From: Lacipirellulaceae bacterium
GTDB taxonomy: Bacteria; Planctomycetota; Planctomycetia; Pirellulales; Lacipirellulaceae
Length of the DNA stretch: 64,000 nucleotides
Direction of reading: 5' to 3'
Assembly: GCA_040218535.1 (NCBI GenBank)
Contig: JAVJRG010000012.1
Coordinates: forward strand, 1,054,001-1,118,000
Below are positions 33,703 through 40,834 of this stretch, one piece after another; positions within the stretch are counted from its first letter, which is position 1, and every line of letters begins with the position of its first letter. The translations under genes were made by a program, and so were the position numbers. The notes under the pieces were generated by a model. That model made no database searches and was not told the origin of the DNA. It worked only from the letters and a program-made list of their open reading frames with translations.

Positions 33703-35934
33703 TTACAAACCACGCTCGATCAGCCCAAAGTCGAGCGACAAAACATAAGCCATCAGCGAGATAATCGCGACGAAGCCAGCGGTATGCATGGCAACGACGA
33801 ACTTCTCACCCGCCGGGCGACCACGCAAGCCTTCGTAGCCGAGAAACACCATGTGCCCGCCATCCAACAACGGAATCGGTAGGAAGTTGATTACGGCCAG
33901 GTTCGCGCTAAGCATCGTCAGGAACACTAGCAGTTTTCCGATACCATCGGCGGCCGAGTAACCGGCTGCCTTGGCAATCGTGACGGGGCCGCCGAGGGCT
34001 CCCATCGGGACTTGCCCACTGATGAGCTTGTTGAGAAAACGGTAGACCATGCCCAACGCGCCAATGGTTTCATCCCAGCCACGACGGACTTGTTCGCCGA
34101 AGGTTTCTGCTTTGCGAATGCGTTGGACGGTCTCAAAGATGATGCCCCGTGACGGATTGAAATGAGTCTCCGAAGGCACCGGTTCGAGAGTCTTGGTGAG
34201 CTCCTGGTCCCCACGTTTGAAAGTCAGCTTGACCTTGGTCCCCTCAGGTTGCAATTGCAGAGTGTTGAGGAGGGCGGGCCAGTTGTGCCCATCTTTGTCA
34301 TTGAACTTCAGCGGATCGAGTTCGGGTCGCTCCTCTTTCGGAAGCGATTCAGGGTAGACGAACTCAGCGGCTAGGATGGTGTCGCCCTCTTGAAGTTCAG
34401 CGGCTTCCGCGGGACTGCCTGGGCGAACCACGGCGACCCGATTGAGCACCCGGTAAGCGATTCCTAAGGAAGGAACGGCGACAGGATCGTTCGCGCTATT
34501 GGCTTCTTCTAGCCAAGAGGCAGATCGCAGTGAGACGATCTTCGACTCGGTCGGTTGACGGCCTTCGCTCTCGGCGGCATCGCGGCGGATTTTCAGCCCG
34601 ACTTCGACCTGACCTGCCGCTGCTAACTGTCGCAAAGTTTCTGGCAGCGTGACCGGGTCCCACTCACCAGTGTTCGCTTCTGACACCGTGGAAAGAGCAT
34701 TCCCCGAGGCGTCGGTGACATCGGCCAGAAAATCACCCGGCTCGATCCCTTTCTTAGCGGCAGGCGAGTCTTGCTGCACGGCGACGATGCGGCCCATTTC
34801 CATGACGAGCCCCAGCTCGCGCATGGGATTGGCGTCTATTTCGATTTTGACTTCTTCACCGCCGGTGAGGTCACCCTTGGGATCGTCCTCGGGAGGCTTG
34901 CCGCCTCGCATGACAGTTACCGTGATGGTTTTCTCGGGTCGTTCCGACAGCAGGGAAACGTACTGGGAATAAGAGTCGACCGATTCGCCGTCGACGGCAA
35001 TGACTTTATCGCCTGCTTCAAAGGCAGGCTCGGCGTTGGCAGCGGGGAATCCACTTCTCGCGACGGGAATCCCCGAGACATCGTTCACCCTAACGGAAAA
35101 CGGAGGTCCCACGCCGATCTTTGCCAATTTGCCATCGATCTGGCGTGGCTTGAGATTTAATGAGCGGACTTCGCCATCTCGGCGGATTTGCATGTCGATC
35201 CCCTGCTCAAGATCAGCAAGCGTGACCGCGCTGCGGAGCTCATCGAACGAAGGATTCTTGACCTCACCGATCTGCATAATCTCATCGCCTGGGCGAATAC
35301 CGGCTTCCCAAGCGGGCGAGCCCGGGGCGGTGAACGAGACGATGCTCGGTTCGTAAGGCACTCCCAAGCCGAAAGCAATCACCGCGAAGATGAACGCAAA
35401 GATGACATTCATGATGACGCCGGCGGAAATAATGGCCATCCGCTGAGGCACGCTCTTCGCCAGATAGCTGCGACTATCGACTTCGTACTTTTCGCCGTCT
35501 GGCCCCGTGATCGTTGTCGTGGGAACCTGCTCCGCGCTTGCGGATTCTTGCGACTCTTTTACTTGCTCGGCAATGTTTGCAGGGTTGTCGTCTTGACCGA
35601 GCATCTTGACGTACCCACCTAGCGGAAGAATGCCGATGCCGTAGGTGGTTTCGCCCCACTGTTTGCTAAGTTTGTAGCCACCGATGTCGAAGCCGACCAT
35701 AAACTTCTCACACTTCACGCCACAGGCCTTCGCCACGGCAAAGTGGCCGAGCTCGTGCACGAAGATGACAAAGCCGAGGCCGAGTGCCACATAAACGGCA
35801 GCGAGAAGCCAGTCGCTCCACTGGTTGAGGTCGAGTCGAGCCAGCAGCATCAGGCCTGCGTCGAGGTGTCCCAGGAGTGAGGAACCCGACAGCGAGATTT
35901 CAGGCCAAGAACTTGTTAAAAAACTCTCAATCAT
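33703..35934 (-). CDS. rseP: Site-2 intramembrane zinc protease RseP-like, with four PDZ domains
   Basis: RseP cleaves transmembrane anti-sigma factors or signal-peptide remnants inside the inner membrane. The zinc motif VHELGHF lies in the first helix (about residues 59-65) and the second catalytic motif LDGGH near the C-terminus. At 743 residues it is much longer than E. coli RseP (450). By eye the insert holds four PDZ-like segments, each with an AGI/GI-x-PGD or EGD loop: near GSPAWEAGIRPGDEIMQIG, AFEAGDKVIAVDG, KKGIEPGDFLADV and GSPAEAAELQEGDTILAAE. An ATG at 35934 overlaps the dxr stop by four bases (ATGA); two in-frame starts lie just upstream. The coupling to dxr suggests shared expression. 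Confidence 0.9.
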   Translation of the reverse strand: MIESFLTSSWPEISLSGSSLLGHLDAGLMLLARLDLNQWSDWLLAAVYVALGLGFVIFVHELGHFAVAKACGVKCEKFMVGFDIGGYKLSKQWGETTYGIGILPLGGYVKMLGQDDNPANIAEQVKESQESASAEQVPTTTITGPDGEKYEVDSRSYLAKSVPQRMAIISAGVIMNVIFAFIFAVIAFGLGVPYEPSIVSFTAPGSPAWEAGIRPGDEIMQIGEVKNPSFDELRSAVTLADLEQGIDMQIRRDGEVRSLNLKPRQIDGKLAKIGVGPPFSVRVNDVSGIPVARSGFPAANAEPAFEAGDKVIAVDGESVDSYSQYVSLLSERPEKTITVTVMRGGKPPEDDPKGDLTGGEEVKIEIDANPMRELGLVMEMGRIVAVQQDSPAAKKGIEPGDFLADVTDASGNALSTVSEANTGEWDPVTLPETLRQLAAAGQVEVGLKIRRDAAESEGRQPTESKIVSLRSASWLEEANSANDPVAVPSLGIAYRVLNRVAVVRPGSPAEAAELQEGDTILAAEFVYPESLPKEERPELDPLKFNDKDGHNWPALLNTLQLQPEGTKVKLTFKRGDQELTKTLEPVPSETHFNPSRGIIFETVQRIRKAETFGEQVRRGWDETIGALGMVYRFLNKLISGQVPMGALGGPVTIAKAAGYSAADGIGKLLVFLTMLSANLAVINFLPIPLLDGGHMVFLGYEGLRGRPAGEKFVVAMHTAGFVAIISLMAYVLSLDFGLIERGL

Positions 35935-37091
35935 GCACATACCCAACGGCTAACTTCTTCGCGGGCCCAACGGTCGAGTTCGACGAGGCGTTCCAACGAA
36001 GGATTTGGTTCAAAATGGTGGGCCCCCAGGATGCTTCGGCAGGCGGGGACGATTTCCGTAAAGTGTAGCTCACCGTCAAGGAAGCCCCCAACAGCAGCTT
36101 CGTTGGCTGCACTCAGCACCGCTCCGCTGGTTCCGCCCCTTTTAGCACACTCGGCCCCCAGCAAAAGTGCCGGGAATCGCTCAGGGTTGGGGGGCTCGAA
36201 CTCCAGGTGAAACGCCTGCGTCCAATCCAAGCGTTCAGCCACAGCGGGCTGTCGATCCGGGTAGTTCAGAGCGTACTGGATAGGCATCTTCATGTCGGGG
36301 GGGCTCATCTGAGCCAGGATCGATCCGTCAATGAACTCGACCAGCGAATGCACAATCGACTGCGGATGAATCGCTACCGAAATTTTCTCCGCCGGAATAT
36401 CGAACAACCAGCGTGCTTCAATGATCTCTAGCGCCTTGTTCATCAACGTCGCTGAATCAATCGTATTCTTGGGACCCATGTTCCAGGTGGGATGATCGAG
36501 CGCCTCGGCAACGGTCACTTGTTGAAGTTCGACAGGGGTCGCATGCCGAAACGGACCGCCACTGCCGGTGATGATCAGCTTGTCGACTTCGCTGGTCTTT
36601 CCCGCCTGCAATGCCTGGAACAGGGCGCTGTGCTCGCTGTCGACCGGAACAAGCTGGCCGTCGTTCTCGCGAGCGAGCTCCATCATCAGGCGGCCGGCCA
36701 TGACGAGCGTCTCTTTGTTGGCGAGGGCGACGGTTTTGCCATTTTCCAACGCCGTCCAGGTGCTTTGTAAGCCCGCGCTGCCCACAATGGCCGCCAGCAC
36801 GACATCAACGTCGGGTTCGGACGCGATTCGATTGAGTGATTCGGGGCCAATCAGCAGCTCGCAATCGACGGGCAGATACTTCCAGTCGAACTGCCGGGCT
36901 GCTTCGCTGTCGGTGACGATCACCCACCGCGGGCGAAGCTGCTGGGCTTGTTCGAGCAGTAACTCGCACTTCGAGTGAGCCGATAACGCTACCGCAGACA
37001 ACTGTCCGCCACTGCTAGCAATCACTTCGAGAGCGTTTTTGCCAATGCTGCCTGTCGAGCCGAAAACGGCGATGGATTTGGCGACAGGCAT
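35931..37091 (-). CDS. dxr: 1-deoxy-D-xylulose 5-phosphate reductoisomerase
   Basis: DXR (IspC) converts DXP to 2-C-methyl-D-erythritol 4-phosphate with NADPH, the committed step of the MEP isoprenoid pathway. The 386 residues show the NADPH site GSTGSIGKNALEVI, ALANKETLVMAG, the metal site VPVDSEHSALFQAL, the GSGGPFR and HPTWNMGPKNTIDSATLMNK loops and the C-terminal NEAAVGGFLDGELHFTEI. Its stop overlaps the rseP start, a pairing seen in many bacteria. The upstream 480 bases form the space to ftsH. Confidence 0.96.
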   Translation of the reverse strand: MPVAKSIAVFGSTGSIGKNALEVIASSGGQLSAVALSAHSKCELLLEQAQQLRPRWVIVTDSEAARQFDWKYLPVDCELLIGPESLNRIASEPDVDVVLAAIVGSAGLQSTWTALENGKTVALANKETLVMAGRLMMELARENDGQLVPVDSEHSALFQALQAGKTSEVDKLIITGSGGPFRHATPVELQQVTVAEALDHPTWNMGPKNTIDSATLMNKALEIIEARWLFDIPAEKISVAIHPQSIVHSLVEFIDGSILAQMSPPDMKMPIQYALNYPDRQPAVAERLDWTQAFHLEFEPPNPERFPALLLGAECAKRGGTSGAVLSAANEAAVGGFLDGELHFTEIVPACRSILGAHHFEPNPSLERLVELDRWAREEVSRWVCA

Positions 37092-37571
37092 GGCAGATCA
37101 ACGGGCCTAAAGAGGCGACTCTTGAACAAGATGTGGGAAAACTCGGATGAATTGGCCAACCGAACCTGCGGCCAGAACTTGCCAAGACTGTTTAAGCGTC
37201 GCACCAGGATGCGGTGAGCTTCGTAGTGATGGTATTCGACAACCGAGGACGAATATCGCCTAAACGACGCTACTCGATTCCTCATGAGGCGTTAGAATTA
37301 CCCACACGGAAGAATTGGGCAGCGTTACAACCGGTATTCTAGGTTTCGTCGGAATCATCGACAACCGCTACCCGAGTTGTGCGGGGTGACGCACCAAGAA
37401 GCGTTGAGGCCCCAAGAGTGCTAATCTACCCTAGATAGGTAGCATGTTTTGCCGGAAGTTTAGCCGCCGAGCTTGCTCGGCGCTCGCTTGAGTTTTGAGT
37501 GCGGGCCGAGGCCCGCAGCGAAACTTCAGTGACAGTGATAGAGATCATTCGAGAAGAGAATCGAGCCATTT
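37092..37571. other. Intergenic region between dxr and ftsH
   Basis: About 480 bases with divergent genes on both sides, so it should carry both promoters. The last part holds REP-like hairpins. No small gene was supported; the minus-strand open frame running into dxr shows no family features. Confidence 0.45.
37458..37516. repeat. REP-like hairpins upstream of ftsH
   Basis: GTTTAGCCGCCGAGCTTGCT (from 37458, continuing to 37482) folds as GCCGAGC/GCTCGGC. A second hairpin GCGGGCC-GA-GGCCCGC lies at 37501-37516. The first resembles the GTTAGCCGCCGAC element at 57684. They lie about 55-110 bases upstream of the ftsH start. Confidence 0.6.
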
Positions 37572-39683
37572 ATGGAACCCTCCAGCGACGAGAAAAAGCA
37601 ATCGGCTGACAAGCGTGGCGAGAAGAAGCCAGCCCCCCAGGGAGGCAACCTCGTTTGGTACTTCCTCGGCATTTTCATCATCCTGCTGCTGCTGGGTACG
37701 ATCTTCAACAGCAACAATGCGCTCACGCTCAAGATGAGTGAGCTGGAGCAGTTGCTTGTCGCCAGCAACCCCGAGAATACCGATTCGCCTCAATTCATCC
37801 TGATCGATCGAAAAGATCTTAAGAAACCAGTCCAACTCAAGCTAAGCGATCCTCAGGATATTGTCGTTGGAGCGACCTCGGTGACGGGGCGGGTTCGCCA
37901 GTTCACACGCGAACTAGCTGGTGGTGAGACAGAGTCAGTCTTAGGCGACCCAGGCAAGGCGAACAGCGCGTTCAACGAAGACAAAGACCCCGTCAAGTTC
38001 CGCGTCGATCGCTTGCCGACCGAAACCCGCATCGTCGATATCCTGGCTGAGAACAACATTGAGGGATGGAAATACGAACAGACGCCTAGCCAGTGGTTGG
38101 GCCTGCTGCCGGTCCTGATGCTGACCGGCATGTTCGTCCTGTTGATGATCATCATGCTGCGACGGATGGGCGGTGCCGGTTCGCCCATGGCATTTGGCCG
38201 CAGCAAAGGGAAGTTGATGGCGCAGGACGATCTCGACGTTTCGTTCGACGATGTGGCTGGCATTGAAGAGGCCGTCGATGAGCTTCGCGAAGTGGTTGAC
38301 TTCTTAAAGAACCCCGAGCGTTACCATCGTCTTGGTGGCCGCATTCCCAAGGGTGTCCTACTCGTTGGACCTCCAGGTACCGGAAAGACACTACTGGCTA
38401 AGGCTGTCGCAGGCGAAGCGGAAGTGCCGTTTTACAGTCTCTCAGGTAGCGACTTCGTCGAAATGTTTGTCGGCGTCGGTGCGGCCCGGGTTCGCGACAT
38501 GTTCGGCCAAGCGGAACAGCGCTCTCCTTGCATTATCTTTATTGATGAGCTTGATGCCCTCGGCAAAACCCGTGGCAGTGGTCAAATGGGTGGGCACGAT
38601 GAGCGTGAGCAAACACTCAATGCTTTGTTGGTAGAAATGGACGGCTTCGGAACCAACAGCGGTGTGATCGTCATGGGCGCCACCAACCGCCCCGAAACGC
38701 TCGACCCCGCCCTGCTCCGCCCCGGTCGTTTCGATCGCCATGTGTTGGTCGATCGTCCCGACGTTGCCGGGCGCGAAGAGATCCTCGAAGTGCATCTTCA
38801 AAACATCAAGGTCGATGAAAAAGTTGACGTGAAGCGGATCGCCGCGATCACAAGCGGATTCGTCGGTGCGGATCTCGCGAATCTTGTCAACGAAGCGGCT
38901 CTGCTGGCTGCCCGCAATGGCAAGAAAGCGGTCGGCATGGATGAGCTTAACGAGGCGGTCGAACGCTCCGCTGCTGGCTTGGAAAAGAAAAGCCGCATCA
39001 TGCAGGAGGACGAGAAGCAACGTCTCGCTTACCACGAAGCGGGGCACGCACTTGTCGCTTACGCCTTGCCGAATACGGATCCCGTGCACAAGGTTTCGAT
39101 CATTCCTCGAGGATTTGGTGCCTTGGGCTACATGATGCAGCGTCCCGAGCACGACCGGTTCATGATGACGCGAGACCAGCTCAAGAGTCAGATCCAAGTC
39201 TGTCTCGGCGGTACCGTCGCTGAAGAGATCGTCTACGACGGCGACATCGGCAATGGTGCCACCAGCGACTTGGAGCGTGCCACCAACATTGCCCGTAGTA
39301 TGGTGATGGATTTTGGTATGAGTCCGCTGGGTCGCGTGAAATTCCGCGAGAACCAACGGAACCAATTCCTCGGCGGAGGAGAGTTTGGCGGCTCGCAAGG
39401 CCACAGTGAACAGACCGCCCGTGAGATCGACGAGGAAGTCAATAAGTACATTGAGGAAGGCCTCGAGAAAGTACGACGCATTCTCGAGGAACGCCGAGGC
39501 ACGCTCGACGCAATCACCAACATCCTGATCGAGCAGGAAACGATCGAAGGGGACGAGTTCCGCGAGATCATGGAAGAACACGGCGGCGGACCCAGGGTGG
39601 TCCCTGGAACCGATGCCGAGCCGAAACGCGCCAAGGCTGACGAAGAGCAAAGTGCCGGCGAGAGCGAAGCGTCAGGCTCGTAG
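37572..39683 (+). CDS. ftsH: ATP-dependent zinc metalloprotease FtsH
   Basis: FtsH is a membrane-anchored hexameric AAA+ protease that degrades misfolded membrane proteins and selected regulators. The 703 residues contain a hydrophilic N-terminal tail, a transmembrane helix at about 29-48, a periplasmic domain, a second helix at about 175-198, the Walker A GPPGTGKT near residue 266, Walker B FIDELDA, the second region of homology RPGRFDRHV, and the zinc motif HEAGH at 488-492. All key residues are intact. The C-terminal tail is Glu-rich. The stop codon TAG (39681-39683) lies inside the GTAG head of a REP element. Confidence 0.97.
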   Translation: MEPSSDEKKQSADKRGEKKPAPQGGNLVWYFLGIFIILLLLGTIFNSNNALTLKMSELEQLLVASNPENTDSPQFILIDRKDLKKPVQLKLSDPQDIVVGATSVTGRVRQFTRELAGGETESVLGDPGKANSAFNEDKDPVKFRVDRLPTETRIVDILAENNIEGWKYEQTPSQWLGLLPVLMLTGMFVLLMIIMLRRMGGAGSPMAFGRSKGKLMAQDDLDVSFDDVAGIEEAVDELREVVDFLKNPERYHRLGGRIPKGVLLVGPPGTGKTLLAKAVAGEAEVPFYSLSGSDFVEMFVGVGAARVRDMFGQAEQRSPCIIFIDELDALGKTRGSGQMGGHDEREQTLNALLVEMDGFGTNSGVIVMGATNRPETLDPALLRPGRFDRHVLVDRPDVAGREEILEVHLQNIKVDEKVDVKRIAAITSGFVGADLANLVNEAALLAARNGKKAVGMDELNEAVERSAAGLEKKSRIMQEDEKQRLAYHEAGHALVAYALPNTDPVHKVSIIPRGFGALGYMMQRPEHDRFMMTRDQLKSQIQVCLGGTVAEEIVYDGDIGNGATSDLERATNIARSMVMDFGMSPLGRVKFRENQRNQFLGGGEFGGSQGHSEQTAREIDEEVNKYIEEGLEKVRRILEERRGTLDAITNILIEQETIEGDEFREIMEEHGGGPRVVPGTDAEPKRAKADEEQSAGESEASGS

Positions 39684-39702
39684 CCCACGGCTCTGCCGTG
39701 GG
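39680..39702 (+). repeat. REP element, GTAG-CCCACGGC-TCT-GCCGTGGG
   Basis: The hairpin CCCACGGC/GCCGTGGG with loop TCT directly follows GTAG. The ftsH stop codon is part of that GTAG. The same sequence recurs at 40309-40335 and, inverted with stem variation, at 39800-39822. Confidence 0.88.
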
Positions 39703-39799
39703 ATGGTTTTCCGCTGGTGGTCGTGTTCCGTCGTTTTAGGGTCGGCCCTGAGCCAAGTCGTTGCGCGTATTGTCACGGGGAACCAGTCCGCCGACCCAT

Positions 39800-39822
39800 C
39801 CCACGCCAGAGGCGTGGGCTAC
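39800..39822 (-). repeat. REP element at the end of the RAYT gene
   Basis: Read on the minus strand it is GTAG followed by CCCACGCC-TCT-GGCGTGGG. Compared with the copies on either side, a stem pair has changed on both arms (G-C to C-G), keeping the hairpin. The GTAG contains the stop codon (39819-39821) of the RAYT gene. Confidence 0.88.
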
Positions 39823-40292
39823 GTGATTGGTTTTCGTGGGATTAGCTGGACGTTGATCATGCGGACTCCGTTGTGGCGACCGATATAATTGCGTGCTGCG
39901 TAGAGTTCCGCATCGTCGTCGAGCGTGCGGAAGTGGAAGCCCTTCGTCCAGATTCTTCCTCGACCTATCGCTTGTCTCATCCGATTCTTGAGCCTTCCGA
40001 CCATTGCCCTCACGCCATCGTTGTGAGTGACAATCCAGTGCAAGTGCCATGATTCAACACTCACATCGGTGAGGTCGTAGTTGAATTCCTGAGCGGCCTG
40101 ACACAGCGATTCAAATAACTGACATTGCTCTTCGGTGTTGAAGGTTATTGGTGGGGAACTCAATCGTTCCGAGAGAAACTTTTCCAACTTGGGTGCGGGA
40201 GGTAGGAGTTGCCCTTTTTGCACATAGCCACGTGCATCGCCAGGGAGCCATGTTCCAAAGCTGGTTGTCGTAATGAACGAGCATTGCTTCAT
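39819..40292 (-). CDS. REP-associated tyrosine transposase (RAYT), IS200-like fold
   Basis: RAYTs are Y1 single-strand transposases of the HUH superfamily that bind and cleave REP palindromes next to a GTAG-type tetranucleotide. The 157-residue protein has the HUH metal motif as WHLHWIV (His83, His85) and a candidate catalytic Tyr in NYIGRHNGV (Tyr136, with Tyr131 nearby), in the position of the NYIHFNPV-type helix of this family. WTKGFHFRTLDDDAE precedes it. Length and lack of a second catalytic domain fit a stand-alone RAYT. The gene is bounded by REPs at 39680, 39800 and 40309, the last with GTAG at both ends, as expected for a RAYT with its own substrates. The frame is intact, so it may be active. 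ATG at 40292. Confidence 0.85.
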   Translation of the reverse strand: MKQCSFITTTSFGTWLPGDARGYVQKGQLLPPAPKLEKFLSERLSSPPITFNTEEQCQLFESLCQAAQEFNYDLTDVSVESWHLHWIVTHNDGVRAMVGRLKNRMRQAIGRGRIWTKGFHFRTLDDDAELYAARNYIGRHNGVRMINVQLIPRKPIT

Positions 40293-40308
40293 ACAACCAT
40301 CATAACCC

Positions 40309-40335
40309 GTAGCCCACGGCTCTGCCGTGGGCTAC
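40309..40335. repeat. REP element upstream of RAYT, symmetric
   Basis: GTAGCCCACGGC-TCT-GCCGTGGGCTAC: a perfect 12-bp stem with GTAG on both strands. It lies 17 bases upstream of the RAYT start codon, so it could also affect RAYT expression. Confidence 0.88.
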
Positions 40336-40377
40336 GTGGCACGTTGAAAACATGGTAGCTCCAATCATACTGGAGCG

Positions 40378-40755
40378 ATGGCCAATGCTCAGAAAACAAA
40401 AGCTCCTGTTGCCTCGACCGAAGACTTCCTTCCACGCGCCGCCCCCAAGTTGATGCTTCTCGGCGTGAGCATCGTGATGATTGCTTTCGCGCTCAAGGGA
40501 GTGCCCATCGCAGCGGCGATTGCATTGATCGCGCTTGGCGGTGTCGTTGTCGTGAAGCGGGTGCCGAGCCTGGTTCTGGCTCTCGTCCTCTACACGCCGT
40601 TGGGCGTCCTCGCTGTGGCAGCGCAAATGCAGATTTCACTGCGGACGGCCTCGCTACCTTGGCGGTTGGCTCTGACCGCGGATGCGGCACTAGCGATTTT
40701 GCTAATGCTGGTGATGCTCCGCCATGCGGGCGAGCGGTTGGTGCGAGATGCGTAG
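40378..40755 (+). CDS. Small integral membrane protein of unknown function
   Basis: A 125-residue protein with four hydrophobic segments (about residues 23-40, 43-58, 63-82 and 96-112), short polar ends and no recognised family motif. The ATG at 40378 is preceded by GGAG with very tight spacing. The neighbouring ftsH is separated from it by the RAYT/REP module. The stop TAG (40753-40755) is inside the GTAG of a REP element. Confidence 0.6.
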   Translation: MANAQKTKAPVASTEDFLPRAAPKLMLLGVSIVMIAFALKGVPIAAAIALIALGGVVVVKRVPSLVLALVLYTPLGVLAVAAQMQISLRTASLPWRLALTADAALAILLMLVMLRHAGERLVRDA

Positions 40756-40815
40756 CCACGCTCGCCAGAGCGTGGATGCGCCCCGTTTCGTCCACCGTCT
40801 GGCGACGGTGGCTAC
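40752..40815. repeat. Pair of inverted REP elements with GTAG heads
   Basis: The left element (40752-40775) is GTAG-CCACGCTC-GCCA-GAGCGTGG. The right element (40792-40815), on the minus strand, is GTAG-CCACCGTC-GCCA-GACGGTGG. The stems differ at positions that covary. This head-to-head arrangement of two REPs is like a BIME. Confidence 0.87.
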
Positions 40816-40834
40816 GATCGCTAGAAACCCATCT

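Noticed and set aside
38442-39650. 402-residue open frame antisense to ftsH
   Set aside because: It is a mirror of the codon bias of ftsH; the ftsH frame has every catalytic motif.
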